Shown: piece after piece, positions 1 through 10,642 of the stretch
Layout of the letters: the number at the start of each line of letters is the position of its first letter
Numbering within the stretch: the first letter of the stretch is position 1
From: Opitutus sp. GAS368
Lineage (GTDB): Bacteria; Verrucomicrobiota; Verrucomicrobiia; Chthoniobacterales; Chthoniobacteraceae
Direction: 5' to 3'
Assembly: GCA_943329925.2 (NCBI GenBank)
Contig: CALQFT020000019.1
Coordinates: forward strand, 1-32,983
DNA length: 32,983 nucleotides
The notes under the pieces: model-generated
What the model was told of the DNA's origin: nothing
The model's input: the letters and a program-made list of their open reading frames with translations, nothing else
The model's database searches: none
Made by a program: the position numbers and the translations under genes

Positions 1-514
1 CGTCATCCTCGATGCGCAGTCCACCGAAACGGCCCGCCGGATGGACGGCGGAGAGGGTGCAGATCTTCCCAGCCTCGCGATGGGACGCGATGCTCGCAGC
101 AATGTCGATGGTCGAAAGACCGTCCCCGTATGTAAGTAAAAATGGTTCCCCTGCAGGAATATAACGTTGTACCTCTTTAACCCGGAAGGCGGTCATCGAG
201 AGCTCACCGGTGTTAGCCAAAGTCACATTCCAGTCCTCCTCTTCGTGACTGTTGTGAAAATGAACCGCAGGGCGGCGGCCTAGGCTCAAGGTGACGTCGC
301 AAGTGTTCCAGAGGTAATTGTGAAAGTACTCCCGAATCATGTCCCCCTTGTAGCCAAGGCACAAAATAAAGTCCTTAACCCCATAGTGCGCATAGGTTTT
401 CATGATATGCCAAAGAATCGGCCTTCCGCCCACTGGAACCATGGGTTTGGGCCGAAATTCCGTTTCCTCCCGTAACCGGGTGCCCTGACCGCCGCATAAG
501 ATGATGACTTTCAT
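1..514 (-). CDS. rfbF: Glucose-1-phosphate cytidylyltransferase (sugar nucleotidyltransferase), 3' part cut by window edge
   Basis: Reverse-strand translation from ATG at 514: MKVIILCGGQGTRLREETEFRPKPMVPVGGRPILWHIMKTYAHYGVKDFILCLGYKGDMIREYF..., the typical GGxGTRL nucleotidyltransferase N-terminus. Open to the window edge and absent from the ORF track. Confidence 0.9.
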   Translation of the reverse strand, partial: MKVIILCGGQGTRLREETEFRPKPMVPVGGRPILWHIMKTYAHYGVKDFILCLGYKGDMIREYFHNYLWNTCDVTLSLGRRPAVHFHNSHEEEDWNVTLANTGELSMTAFRVKEVQRYIPAGEPFLLTYGDGLSTIDIAASIASHREAGKICTLSAVHPAGRFGGLRIEDD

Positions 515-600
515 TTGAGGTAGACGGCTAATGTGGTTCAGAGGGTGCTTCCTCGTCAAATGGAAGGGTAGATCTGGCGCAAATGCGTCGCAGCGGCAGT

Positions 601-1203
601 TTATTCCAGAACCTGCTGTGAGCCAATCCACTGCTGGAACGCTGCCAGCGCGCGGGCCCTGTGACTGATCGCATTTTTAACCTCGGCAGGCAGAACTCCA
701 AAGGAATCGCTATATCCGTCGGGTACAAACAAGGGATCGTAACCGAAACCCTCCCCTCCCTGTTCTTGGTCCAATAGAGTTCCTTCGACCACGCCTTGAA
801 AAATACCGCGCACTTCCCCAGCTCGGGCCAAAGCGAGTACGCAGTGAAAACGACCCCTGCGCTGGGCGGGCTCCGGAAACAGCGAGAGATCAGCGAGAAG
901 TCGGGCCCGATTATCGGCATCCGTTGCGTTGGCGCCGGCGTACCGGGCGGAGAAAACACCGGGCGCGCCCTGCAACGCGTCGACGCTCAGGCCGGAGTCA
1001 TCAGCCAGAATCCAACCTGGAAAATGGAAGGAGGCGGCGAGGGCTTTGAGCACGGCGTTTTCGGAAAACGTCTTCCCTGTTTCTTCTGGCGCAAGGATTT
1101 CCGGATGTGAACAAAGATCGTTCACCTCAAAAAGGCCCGCGAGCACGGCGCGAATTTCCTGAGTCTTGTGGGCGTTTTTGGTGGCGACAACGAGCGATTG
1201 CAT
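601..1203 (-). CDS. rdgB: XTP/dITP diphosphatase (RdgB/HAM1 family)
   Basis: MQSLVVATKNAHKTQEIRAVL...ILADDSGLSVDALQGAPGVFSARYAG...GEGFGYDPLFVPDGY...ISHRARA is the HAM1 signature. The 317-aa ORF is trimmed to the internal ATG at 1203. Confidence 0.93.
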   Translation of the reverse strand: MQSLVVATKNAHKTQEIRAVLAGLFEVNDLCSHPEILAPEETGKTFSENAVLKALAASFHFPGWILADDSGLSVDALQGAPGVFSARYAGANATDADNRARLLADLSLFPEPAQRRGRFHCVLALARAGEVRGIFQGVVEGTLLDQEQGGEGFGYDPLFVPDGYSDSFGVLPAEVKNAISHRARALAAFQQWIGSQQVLE

Positions 1204-1296
1204 GGGCGAAGTAAAAGGTAGGGTCTGGTGGCTGACAAAACTGAGGCTAGAAGGTTGCGCAGACTCTGCGTAGTGTGCCGACCCCTTTTTACACTG

Positions 1297-3843
1297 ATGA
1301 GCACCGAACGCCGCAAGCCGTATCCCTTCGACATTATCGAAGCCAAGTGGCAACACCACTGGGAGAGTCAATCCACCTTTCACGCCCTTAACCCGGGCGA
1401 GCCGGGGTTTGATCCGTCCAAGCCCAAGTACTACGTGCTCGACATGTTCCCTTACCCGAGCGGCGCCGGGCTTCACGTCGGCCATCCCGAGGGTTACACC
1501 GCCACCGACATTCTCGCCCGCTACAAACGGATGTCCGGCTTCAACGTGCTTCATCCTATGGGCTGGGACGCCTTTGGGCTACCCGCTGAGCAGTATGCCA
1601 TCAAGACCGGGCAGCATCCGGCGGTTACCACGGCGCATAACATCGACAACTTCAGGGCGCAGCTCAAGCGCATCGGCTTCGCCTACGACTGGCAGCGCGA
1701 GGTAAACACCACCGATCCAAAGTACTACCGCTGGACACAGTGGATCTTTCTCCAGCTCTACAACTCCTGGCTCAACCCCGTCTCCCGGCGCGCCGAGCCC
1801 ATTGCCACCTTCACAGGCGAGGATCCTGACAGCGTGCGCCTCGCGTACGTGGCTGAGGCGCCCGTAAACTGGTGTCCCGCTCTCGGTACGGTGCTTTCCA
1901 ATGAAGAGGTCATCGATGGAAAAAGTGAGGTCGGGGGCCACCCTGTCGAACGCAGGCCCTTGCGCCAGTGGATGTTGCGCATCACAGCTTACGCGGACCG
2001 CCTCATCGAAGAGCTCGACGGCCTGGACTGGCCGGACTCCATTAAATTGCTGCAACGCAATTGGATCGGCCGCTCAGAGGGGGCCGAGGTCAGCTTCGCT
2101 TTTGAGGGAACTTCCACCAAGGTGCGCGTCTTCACCACACGCCCGGACACGCTCTTTGGCGCCACCTATCTGGTACTTTCACCTGAAAATACACTAGTAG
2201 AGGAAGTTACAACTTCAGCACAAAAAGCTGCCGTGCAGGCTTATCAAGAAAACTGTCGCTCCAAGAGCGACCTGGAACGCACCGATTTGGCCAAGGATAA
2301 ATCCGGAGTGTTCACCGGCGCCTTCGCGATTAACCCGGTCAACGGAGAGCGTATTCCCGTGTGGATTGCCGACTACGTGCTGACGGGATACGGGACGGGA
2401 GCCATCATGGCGGTTCCAGCGCATGATACTCGGGATTATGAGTTTGCGATGAAATTTGAGCTGCCTGTGCGACAGGTCGTGGAGCCGCCCGCCGGACAAG
2501 AATGGCAGGGCTTCACGGGGCATGGTACCGCCATCCACTCCGGCTTCCTTAACGGAATGTCGACGCCTGAGGCAAAGCATTCCATGGCGCGCTGGCTGGA
2601 GGCTCAGGGTCAGGGCAAAGCCACAATTCAGTTTAAGCTGCGGGACTGGTTATTCTCCCGTCAACGTTATTGGGGTGAACCCTTTCCAGTAATATGGGAA
2701 GGTGGACGCCACCACGCTTTGTCCGAAAGCGAGCTGCCCTTGACCCCGCCGGTGCTAGAGGATTTCCGGCCAACCGGCACACCCGAGCCGCCACTGTCCA
2801 AGGCGAAGGACTGGGTCCGTTATAGTGAAACTGCTGTGCGAGAAACCAATACGATGCCGCAATGGGCGGGTTCGTGCTGGTACTATTTGCGGTACTGCGA
2901 TCCGGCCAACGGCGAACGGTTTATTAGCCGCGAGGTGGAGCGCTACTGGATGGGCTCGGACTCGGCATCCCCAAAGATGGGCGGCGTGGACTTGTACGTA
3001 GGCGGGACGGAACATGCGGTGCTGCATTTGTTGTATGCACGGTTTTGGCACAAGGTGCTGTTTGATCTGGGGCATCTGTCCACTCCTGAGCCATTCCAAA
3101 AGCTTGTCAACCAAGGCATTATACTAGGAGAAGACGGCCAGAAAATGTCCAAGAGCCGTGGCAACGTCATCAACCCGGATGTCGTCATTGGAGAATTCGG
3201 GGCGGACGCCTTCCGGCTCTACGAGATGTTCATGGGGCCGCTGGAGCAGATGAAGCCCTGGAGCACTGCGGGAGTGGAGGGGGTGTCGCGTTTTCTGGCG
3301 CGGGTGTGGCGGCTCGTTTTGGAGGAAAATCAAGCGGGCGAGTGGGTGGGCTCTTCGGCGTTGAGCGACGTGCAGTTGGATAAGCCTCAGCGCAAAGTGC
3401 TGCACGCGACCATCAAGAAGGTGGGCGAAGACATCGAGACGCTGTCGTTCAATACGGCGATTTCACAGATGATGATTTTCGTCAACGCCTTCACCGGGGC
3501 CAATCCCCGCCCAGTGTCCGCCGTGCGCACGCTGTTGCAACTGCTCAATCCTTTTGCCCCGCATCTCACTGAAGAACTCTGGCAGCGCACGGGCTCTCCA
3601 GGACAGTTGGCGGACCAACCATGGCCCGCGTTTGACCCGGAAGCACTTGTGGAAGACGAGCTTGAGTTGATCGTCCAGATCAACGGCAAGCTCCGCGACA
3701 AGCTTACGGTCAAGCGGGACGCCATGCCGGAGGAAATCGAGGCGGCAGCGCTGGCCAGCCCCAAGGTCCAGGAATGGACCTCGGGAAAGACGATCCGCAA
3801 GATCGTCGTCGTCCCGGGCAAGCTAGTGAACATCGTGCTGTGA
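1297..3843 (+). CDS. leuS: Leucyl-tRNA synthetase
   Basis: Class I motifs: [16 protein letters not shown] (HIGH region), [11 protein letters not shown] (KMSKS), editing domain [21 protein letters not shown] at 1297 ([19 protein letters not shown]) preferred over the ORF start at 1228. Confidence 0.96.
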   Translation: MSTERRKPYPFDIIEAKWQHHWESQSTFHALNPGEPGFDPSKPKYYVLDMFPYPSGAGLHVGHPEGYTATDILARYKRMSGFNVLHPMGWDAFGLPAEQYAIKTGQHPAVTTAHNIDNFRAQLKRIGFAYDWQREVNTTDPKYYRWTQWIFLQLYNSWLNPVSRRAEPIATFTGEDPDSVRLAYVAEAPVNWCPALGTVLSNEEVIDGKSEVGGHPVERRPLRQWMLRITAYADRLIEELDGLDWPDSIKLLQRNWIGRSEGAEVSFAFEGTSTKVRVFTTRPDTLFGATYLVLSPENTLVEEVTTSAQKAAVQAYQENCRSKSDLERTDLAKDKSGVFTGAFAINPVNGERIPVWIADYVLTGYGTGAIMAVPAHDTRDYEFAMKFELPVRQVVEPPAGQEWQGFTGHGTAIHSGFLNGMSTPEAKHSMARWLEAQGQGKATIQFKLRDWLFSRQRYWGEPFPVIWEGGRHHALSESELPLTPPVLEDFRPTGTPEPPLSKAKDWVRYSETAVRETNTMPQWAGSCWYYLRYCDPANGERFISREVERYWMGSDSASPKMGGVDLYVGGTEHAVLHLLYARFWHKVLFDLGHLSTPEPFQKLVNQGIILGEDGQKMSKSRGNVINPDVVIGEFGADAFRLYEMFMGPLEQMKPWSTAGVEGVSRFLARVWRLVLEENQAGEWVGSSALSDVQLDKPQRKVLHATIKKVGEDIETLSFNTAISQMMIFVNAFTGANPRPVSAVRTLLQLLNPFAPHLTEELWQRTGSPGQLADQPWPAFDPEALVEDELELIVQINGKLRDKLTVKRDAMPEEIEAAALASPKVQEWTSGKTIRKIVVVPGKLVNIVL

Positions 3844-3921
3844 TTGTTTCACCCTAACTGCCCCCCCCTTGGATGGCTATCTCTTGACGCCAAATGGAAT
3901 AAGATCTGCTATCTAAAGCGT

Positions 3922-5697
3922 ATGTCCTCTTCCCCCTTACGGACGGTTTTCGTGACTTTGTGGCTGCTGGTAGGGCTCGGCAATTTCTCTGCCCTCGCCG
4001 ATGTCCGCGAGATTGCGACCGTGGTCACCAGTGAGGGTACCATGGAGTTTGAGCTGTATCGCGACAGCAGCCAGATCGCTGTGGCCAATTTTAAGTATAT
4101 GGCAGACAGCCATTTTTATGATGGAACTAAGATTCACCGTTTGATCAAAAACTTCATGGCCCAAGGCGGGGATCCTGGAACGGTCGCTGAAGAAAGCGTC
4201 TCCAATTTATACGGCACGCACGGCCCTGAATACTCCATATCCAACGATCCCGTCGATCAGGTGAATTTCCCTCTGCGCAAACACGCGGCCGGAGTGCTCT
4301 CCATGGCTAATTCGGGTGGAACTGCGACCACGGGCAGTCAGTTCTTCATAATGTTTACAGGCAACAGGCCTGACCTTGATGAAAAGCATGCTCAACTGGG
4401 TTTCTTAATCAGCGGCGGAACTGTTCTGACTGCGTTGAATGATCCAACGCGGGAATTAGTGGCGCCTTCCACTGAGGTCATGGCGCTTCTCGGCATGAAT
4501 CCACTGCTGGAAGATGTAAACATCCGCCCGAAAATCCCCATAGTCGTCAACTCCATCCGGATCCGTTCCGAGGTCATTTCCGGAACTCTTTCGACCGCCT
4601 TCCCCGTGGCTTCCGACGAGGGTTTGCTCCGTGATATCCAGCGCAATATCCTAGGCCGCTGGCATGTGGCGACTACTTCCCGGGGAACACTAAGCGGACA
4701 ACTACAATGCTATGATCGCACTTTCGCTTTTACAGGACGATTGCTGCCGGTGGCCGGTTCAACCTCCGAAAGCGAATGCGTGGTTCATCTCGATACCAAG
4801 GCTACTACCCCCATCCGCGTACGAATCCACCTCCGGCGCAATGGTCCAACGAGTGGGTCTCTGGGTATCGTGGTATGTAAGCTTGATGGTACGGATGCGA
4901 ATTTAAGTGTTCGTACGGAGAACGCCTCAAGCACATTGATGGCAGCGCGGGATCTAGCTGGGCCTGTTTTGGATGCGAAGTACACCGCTTCGTTCGATCC
5001 TCCCTACGTGGGGACTGCCTACAGCGACACGCTCAAAGGATGCGGCTACATGACGGTCAACTACCTCGCGAATAGCAGACTCTGCACCGCCCTCGCTCGC
5101 CTGGCAGATGGCGTGAGTGTGGTGGCATCCTTTACTCCGAGTGCCGAGGGCGGCCGTAATGTGTTGCCTTTGTTCTCTCAACGACTCACCACGGGCGTGC
5201 CGAATTTCAAGTTTCGCGGCAGCCTGCAAGTCGTTCCCGGGCAGGCAAATTTTGGTTCGTTGAAATGGTACCGCGCTTCCAAAACAGTGAATATTCAAGG
5301 CGGGACGACGTCCTCGGCAGAGTTTGACGGGATTTTGGGAACGGTCCTTTCCTCGTGGACACCTCCGGCCAAAAGCGGGGTTTTAGGACCTTTTGTATCT
5401 GGGTTGGATCGGATTGTTTATATTGGAACCCTCGATGCGAACGTCTTTCGCCTTTCTGCAACCAACAGCACTACAACATTTTACTCTAACTATAATTCTC
5501 TCAAAATCTCGCTGAGGTTCACTCCTTTAGACGGCACATTTCTCGCTAATTACTCGGACACATCTTTGGGAAATTCTTTCCGGAGGGAATTTCGCGGTGT
5601 CTGTGTTCAAAGCGGAACAACATCGTGGGTCCGAGGCTACAGCGCTCGCGGCGCAGCCAGCCTTCCGGTGGTGATGATTCCTTTACCAAGTCAATAA
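3922..5697 (+). CDS. Secreted cyclophilin-type peptidyl-prolyl cis-trans isomerase with long C-terminal beta-rich domain
   Basis: Signal-peptide-like N-terminus MSSSPLRTVFVTLWLLVGLGNFSALA; cyclophilin motifs IHRLIKNFMAQGGD and GSQFFIMFTGNRPDLDEKHAQLGFLISG; about 380 further residues outside the cyclophilin fold. Confidence 0.88.
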   Translation: MSSSPLRTVFVTLWLLVGLGNFSALADVREIATVVTSEGTMEFELYRDSSQIAVANFKYMADSHFYDGTKIHRLIKNFMAQGGDPGTVAEESVSNLYGTHGPEYSISNDPVDQVNFPLRKHAAGVLSMANSGGTATTGSQFFIMFTGNRPDLDEKHAQLGFLISGGTVLTALNDPTRELVAPSTEVMALLGMNPLLEDVNIRPKIPIVVNSIRIRSEVISGTLSTAFPVASDEGLLRDIQRNILGRWHVATTSRGTLSGQLQCYDRTFAFTGRLLPVAGSTSESECVVHLDTKATTPIRVRIHLRRNGPTSGSLGIVVCKLDGTDANLSVRTENASSTLMAARDLAGPVLDAKYTASFDPPYVGTAYSDTLKGCGYMTVNYLANSRLCTALARLADGVSVVASFTPSAEGGRNVLPLFSQRLTTGVPNFKFRGSLQVVPGQANFGSLKWYRASKTVNIQGGTTSSAEFDGILGTVLSSWTPPAKSGVLGPFVSGLDRIVYIGTLDANVFRLSATNSTTTFYSNYNSLKISLRFTPLDGTFLANYSDTSLGNSFRREFRGVCVQSGTTSWVRGYSARGAASLPVVMIPLPSQ

Positions 5698-5722
5698 CCC
5701 CCAGCCACGCGGAGCAGCCCCA

Positions 5723-6385
5723 CTACTCCGAAACCACCCCGGAGCGCACTAGACTCAGCGCGCGCGCGTAGGCCGGCTGGATGTCGTCTAGGGCTGCCAT
5801 GCACACCTCCAGATCGCGGATCACGCCGTCGTTGAGCGCGTACACTAGGCCGTGGACGCTCAGTTCCTGACCCCGCAACCAGGCATCTTGAACGATGGTG
5901 GTTTCGCAAACGTTCATGACCTGCTCGATGACGTTAAGCTCGCAAAGCCGGTTGGCCCGGTCTTCCTCGTCTGGAACCGCCTCCAGCAAAGCGAGATGCT
6001 TTTGACGCACGTCCTGGACGTGTCGCAACCAGTTGTCGATCAAGCCTAAACGCTGTCCCCGCAAGGCGGTGATCACGCCACCGCACCCATAATGACCCAC
6101 CACCAGAACGTGCTTCACTTTCAGCACATCAATGGCGAACTGCATCACGCTTAAGCAGTTTAAGTCCGTGTGCACCACAACGTTGGCCACATTGCGATGC
6201 ACAAAAATCTGCCCCGGAATCAGACCCACTATCTGGTTGGCAGGCACCCGGCTGTCTGAGCACCCGATCCACAAATAATCCGGGGACTGCTGTTCGGCCA
6301 AGGTGGAAAAGAACTCCGGATCGCGGGCGGAAGTCTCAGCCGCCCAATTTCGATTTTGGGCAAGCAGCATTTCAATGGGCGACAT
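5723..6385 (-). CDS. can: Beta-class carbonic anhydrase
   Basis: WIGCSDSRVPANQI and VLVVGHYGCGGV zinc-ligand motifs of beta-carbonic anhydrases; 220 aa. Confidence 0.95.
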   Translation of the reverse strand: MSPIEMLLAQNRNWAAETSARDPEFFSTLAEQQSPDYLWIGCSDSRVPANQIVGLIPGQIFVHRNVANVVVHTDLNCLSVMQFAIDVLKVKHVLVVGHYGCGGVITALRGQRLGLIDNWLRHVQDVRQKHLALLEAVPDEEDRANRLCELNVIEQVMNVCETTIVQDAWLRGQELSVHGLVYALNDGVIRDLEVCMAALDDIQPAYARALSLVRSGVVSE

Positions 6386-6442
6386 GATTTGATTCTAGGA
6401 CCGGGGAGCTGTGAAGAAATGGAAAAGTGCGACGCGCTTCGA

Positions 6443-9202
6443 TCAGTCTGCCAGTGCCGCGGCCACACGGCGGATCTCGCCCAGTTTGTCCTGCCAGTCG
6501 GATTCGCGCTGCCGGTGCTCCGTTATGACAGCCTCTGGTGCGCCACTGACGAATGTTTCGTTGGAGAGCTTGGTGCGCACCTTCAACAACTCCTGTTCTA
6601 TTTTGGCAATCTCCTTCCCAAGTCGCTCGCGTTCCGCGGCCACGTCAACCAGCCCGTTTAACGGCAGGTACAAGTGGCCAAGAGGCGTCAAGGAGGAAGG
6701 CGTCCCACGAGTCGGTTCCCAAATATTCCCAGCCACTTCCAGCGATTCGGCGTTGAGCAAAATTTTGATCACTTCCACATCGTGTGCGGAAACTGGCGCC
6801 TCACCCTTGAGCACGAAGGGCACCCGTTTGTTGGAGGGAATATTGAAATCCCGCCGCAGGCCGCGTCCCGCGAGGACGACGTCAAAACGGGCTTGCGCAC
6901 GTGCCTCGTCTTCTGGAAGGAGGCCATAGTGGGCGCGGAAATCCTCACCCAGAGGCAGCGGCCAGCGTGCCTGCATGAGGGAGTGGCCGCCCTGATCAGC
7001 GGGCAACTCTTGGTTAAATCCGAGGCCGTGCCAGAGCTCTTCGGTGATGAAGGGCAAAAACGGGTGGAATAACCGGAGCGTATGAGCAAGTACGAAGTCC
7101 GTGACCGCCAGCGTGTTGTCACGCAGCGCTGCATCACTGCCGTTGAGCAGGGCCTTGGAGGCCTCCAAGTACCAGTCGCAATATTCGTTCCAGAAAAAGC
7201 GATACAACGCCTGCGCCGCATCGGAAAAACGGTACTCGTCCAGAGCGTGGGAGACTTCGGCGATTGCTCCGTCCAAGCGCAACAAAATCCATTTGTCATC
7301 GGTGGAGAGAAGGTCCGAATGAATTTCTCCCTCGGGTGCACCGCCTTGCATTTGGCGAAAGCGCGCGGCGTTCCACAGCTTGGTGCAGAAATTACGGCCG
7401 AGCTCGACGTTCTTCTCATCAAAAAGGACGTCCTGTCCCAAGGGCGCGCTGCGCATCACCCCAAAGCGAAGAGCGTCTGCGCCGAACTTTGCGATGAGGT
7501 CCAAAGGATCGGGTGAGTTGCCAAGGGACTTGGACATTTTGCGCCCCTGCTTGTCCCGGATGATCCCCGTGAAGTACACATTTCGAAACGGTAGTTCTCC
7601 GCGATACTCAAATCCCGCCATAATCATGCGCGCCACCCAGAAGAAGATAATATCCGGCCCAGTCACCAGATCCGTGGTGGGGTAAAAAGCCTTGAGCGTT
7701 GCGGTCTCTTCGGGCCAGCCCATCGTGGCGAAGGGCCATAGCCAGGAGGAAAACCAAGTGTCTAGCACGTCGTTATCCTGTTGCCAATACGTAAGATCCG
7801 CTGGCGCAATTAATCCGCAGTACGCGATCGAGCCGTCCTCCAACTGCCGCACCGCCTCGGGCGCAGCCTCGTGACCAACCGCCGCGCGCGCAGCAGCCAA
7901 GTCGCTTCCGGCGAAGTACCACACCGGGATGCGATGCCCCCACCAGAGTTGGCGCGAGATACACCAATCCTGCAATTGCTCCATCCAATGTTCGTAGACC
8001 TTTGTCCAGCGCTCCGGGAAGAAACGCATCTTACCGGATTTGACGACTTCGCGGGACGCGTCTTGCGAGGGATAGCGCAGAAACCACTGGCTGCTGAGGC
8101 GCGGCTCGATGGGGACGTCCGCGCGCTCCGAAAAGCCGACGTTGTTTTGATGCGGCTCTTCCTTTTCCATCAGGCCGAGTTCGGTGAGCAAAGCGACGGC
8201 GATTTTGCGCGCCTCGAAGCGGTCCTTGCCGGCGAGGGCAACCCCGGCGAGGGCATTCATCGTGCCGTCGGGGTTCATGATGTCTGGCGCCGCAAGTCCG
8301 TGGCGCTGACCAATTTCAAAGTCAGCCTTGTCGTGCGCCGGGGTGACTTTGAGCACTCCGGTGCCAAAGCCGAATTCCACGTGCTCATCTCCGATGATCG
8401 GTATGAGGCGTTCTTCGCGGGGCAACTCTGCCGGCAGAGGACGCACCGCGTGCAGGCCGATGAATTCGCTGTAGCGCGAATCCTTTGGATTAACCGCGAG
8501 GGCCGTGTCGCCGGGAATCGTCTCGGGACGAGTCGTTGCGACGGTCAAAAATGTGCCGGGCCGCTCAGCGATTTCCACCCGGAAATGATACAGCATGCCG
8601 GATTGCGCCTTCATGATGACTTCCTCGTCGGAGAGCGCGGTGCGGGAAACCGGGCACCAATTTACCATGCGTTTGCCACGGTAAATGGAGCCCTTTTCAA
8701 AGAGATCCGCGAAGACGCGCTGCACACAAGCCGAGTACTCCGGATCCATGGTAAAGCGCTCGCGCTTCCAGTCGCATGAGGCCCCCAACTTCTTGAGCTG
8801 CTGAATGATAATGCCGCCGTGTTTTTCCTTCCATTCCCACACTTTCTCCAGAAACTTTTCTCGGCCCAAGTCGTCCCGATGCTTTATCTCACCGGCCTTT
8901 TTCAAGGTCCGCTCGACAACTGTCTGGGTAGCAATCCCGGCGTGGTCGGTGCCCGGTAACCAAAGCACTTCCTTGCCCTGCATCCGTGCACGGCGGGCGA
9001 GAATGTCCTGAATGGTGTTGTTGAGCACGTGCCCGAGCGTGAGCACGCCCGTGACATTGGGAGGCGGTATGACGATGGAGTAGGCGGGGCGATCGGGCGT
9101 GACGCGTTCGGGGTGCGCGTCAAAGCACCCTCCGGCCAGCCAGGAGGCGTACCATTTTTCTTCGATTGCCTGGGGTTCGTAGGTCTTGGAAAGCTCGGAC
9201 AT
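6443..9202 (-). CDS. valS: Valyl-tRNA synthetase
   Basis: PPPNVTGVLTLGHVLNNTIQD (HIGH region), GRKMSKSLGNSPDP (KMSKS), C-terminal coiled coil VDVAAERERLGKEIAKIEQELLKV. Start trimmed to MSELSKTYEPQAIEEKWY at 9202. Confidence 0.95.
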   Translation of the reverse strand: MSELSKTYEPQAIEEKWYASWLAGGCFDAHPERVTPDRPAYSIVIPPPNVTGVLTLGHVLNNTIQDILARRARMQGKEVLWLPGTDHAGIATQTVVERTLKKAGEIKHRDDLGREKFLEKVWEWKEKHGGIIIQQLKKLGASCDWKRERFTMDPEYSACVQRVFADLFEKGSIYRGKRMVNWCPVSRTALSDEEVIMKAQSGMLYHFRVEIAERPGTFLTVATTRPETIPGDTALAVNPKDSRYSEFIGLHAVRPLPAELPREERLIPIIGDEHVEFGFGTGVLKVTPAHDKADFEIGQRHGLAAPDIMNPDGTMNALAGVALAGKDRFEARKIAVALLTELGLMEKEEPHQNNVGFSERADVPIEPRLSSQWFLRYPSQDASREVVKSGKMRFFPERWTKVYEHWMEQLQDWCISRQLWWGHRIPVWYFAGSDLAAARAAVGHEAAPEAVRQLEDGSIAYCGLIAPADLTYWQQDNDVLDTWFSSWLWPFATMGWPEETATLKAFYPTTDLVTGPDIIFFWVARMIMAGFEYRGELPFRNVYFTGIIRDKQGRKMSKSLGNSPDPLDLIAKFGADALRFGVMRSAPLGQDVLFDEKNVELGRNFCTKLWNAARFRQMQGGAPEGEIHSDLLSTDDKWILLRLDGAIAEVSHALDEYRFSDAAQALYRFFWNEYCDWYLEASKALLNGSDAALRDNTLAVTDFVLAHTLRLFHPFLPFITEELWHGLGFNQELPADQGGHSLMQARWPLPLGEDFRAHYGLLPEDEARAQARFDVVLAGRGLRRDFNIPSNKRVPFVLKGEAPVSAHDVEVIKILLNAESLEVAGNIWEPTRGTPSSLTPLGHLYLPLNGLVDVAAERERLGKEIAKIEQELLKVRTKLSNETFVSGAPEAVITEHRQRESDWQDKLGEIRRVAAALAD

Positions 9203-9377
9203 AAAGCGGGCCGCGAGTTTCGGGGGCTCCACGCTGGATGGCAAGCTTGGGCGGCAGCTCGCCTCAATCAAATGCGTCCAAGTGGTGTGCCGCTAACCGG
9301 CACGCATCCCACTTTTGAAACCGCGGCGCAATCCCGGCGTTTAATCGGAAAAATTCCGCTAACGGGCCAAAAGCTGG

Positions 9378-9671
9378 CTAAAGAACTGGGGCAGAGGGCT
9401 CGTGTTCCTGCGCCTTTGGCCGGCGCACTTCGAGTTCTTGGGCAATCTTAACCACTCCTAGAATCATCAGCAAAGGCCTTGCAATAAGAAAGATAAGCCG
9501 ACTTACCCCCGTGATGAGGCCGCCCAGCGGTAAAAGCGTCAGCAGGATTCCGATCCCAAAGGAAGCGCTGATAGCCTTGGTGGGTTCAAGTCGGGTGTAG
9601 GCCTCGACGCGGTCCAGCAAGATGTCCCGCGTTGGCTGGGGGGGCTGAGTGGGGAATTCCGGAGTGCTCAT
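9378..9671 (-). CDS. Small membrane protein of unknown function
   Basis: 97 aa from ATG 9671 (MSTPEFPTQPPQPTRDILLDRVEAYTRLEPTKAISASFGIGILLTLLPLGGLITGVSRLIFLIARPLLMILGVVKIAQE); two hydrophobic stretches. Confidence 0.6.
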   Translation of the reverse strand: MSTPEFPTQPPQPTRDILLDRVEAYTRLEPTKAISASFGIGILLTLLPLGGLITGVSRLIFLIARPLLMILGVVKIAQELEVRRPKAQEHEPSAPVL

Positions 9672-9810
9672 GCGGGGGAATGTTTTGCGAGGTTTAGTCC
9701 ACGCAAGCAATACCAGATTCTGTGAATAGCGTCCCGCAAACTTTCAACGGATCAATCCGCATTGAATTTCGCGTGCTCCCATCGGAGTCGGGAGGAATAC
9801 TGTCCACAGC

Positions 9811-10563
9811 ATGAAATTGATTTCCTGGAACGTAAACGGCTTTCGCGCAGTCCTTCGCAAAAACTTTCTCGAATTCCTAGCCGCCGAAAATCCGGACGTG
9901 TTGGCGTTGCAGGAAACCAAGTGCATGGAGAGTGACGTCGAACCGCAGTGGCCTGGTTACTCCGCGTATTTCAACAGCGCTCAAAAAAAGGGTTACTCGG
10001 GTACGGCAGTTTTAACACGGGAGACGCCCCTGAACGTCAGCCGTGGAATTGGGCGGGATGAACACGACCAAGAAGGGCGCGTGCTGACATTGGAATTTGA
10101 AAAGTTCATTTTGGTGAACGTGTACGTACCCAATGCACAGCGGGAGTTGGCGCGATTAGGGTATCGCCAGGAATGGGACCGTGCATTTCTGGGGTACTTG
10201 CGCAGCTTGGAAGAACGCAAGCCGGTGGTGTGTTGCGGAGACTTTAACGTGGCCCATCAGGAGCGGGATCTCGCGAGGCCAAAGGAAAACGTTCGCACCC
10301 ATGGGTTTACTGTGGAAGAACGCAGCGGTTTCAGCGCACTGGTAGAGGCGGGCTTTGTTGATACGTTCCGGCAATTCGAAGCCGCGGGGGGACATTACAC
10401 TTGGTGGAGCGCCATGAACAATGCACGGGTACGAAACGTCGGATGGCGCATCGATTACTTTCTAGTGAGCGCCGCATTGACGGAACGCGTGCAGCGCAGC
10501 TGGATCTTGCCGGAGGTGGGCGGCTCGGATCATTGTCCGGTGGCGGTGGAATTGGCGCGGTGA
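9811..10563 (+). CDS. xth: Exodeoxyribonuclease III (AP endonuclease family)
   Basis: MKLISWNVNGFRAVLRKNFLEFL...LALQETKCM...GDFNVAHQERDLARP...RIDYFLVS...GSDHCPVAVEL motifs of ExoIII/AP endonucleases. Confidence 0.95.
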   Translation: MKLISWNVNGFRAVLRKNFLEFLAAENPDVLALQETKCMESDVEPQWPGYSAYFNSAQKKGYSGTAVLTRETPLNVSRGIGRDEHDQEGRVLTLEFEKFILVNVYVPNAQRELARLGYRQEWDRAFLGYLRSLEERKPVVCCGDFNVAHQERDLARPKENVRTHGFTVEERSGFSALVEAGFVDTFRQFEAAGGHYTWWSAMNNARVRNVGWRIDYFLVSAALTERVQRSWILPEVGGSDHCPVAVELAR

Positions 10564-10642
10564 GTACCGCTTTTTACGCACCGTACGCATCATCAGACTA
10601 GGCAAACGGGCGGCGGGTGGAGTTTACTCGCTTCCCACTTTT

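Noticed and set aside
1204-1554. N-terminal extension of the 317-aa RdgB ORF
   Set aside because: The track translation contains non-homologous sequence before MQSLVVATKN and overlaps leuS antisense; the internal ATG at 1203 is the natural start.
7871-8779. 302-aa plus-strand ORF
   Set aside because: Lies wholly antisense inside valS, whose motifs are unambiguous; typical GC-rich shadow ORF.
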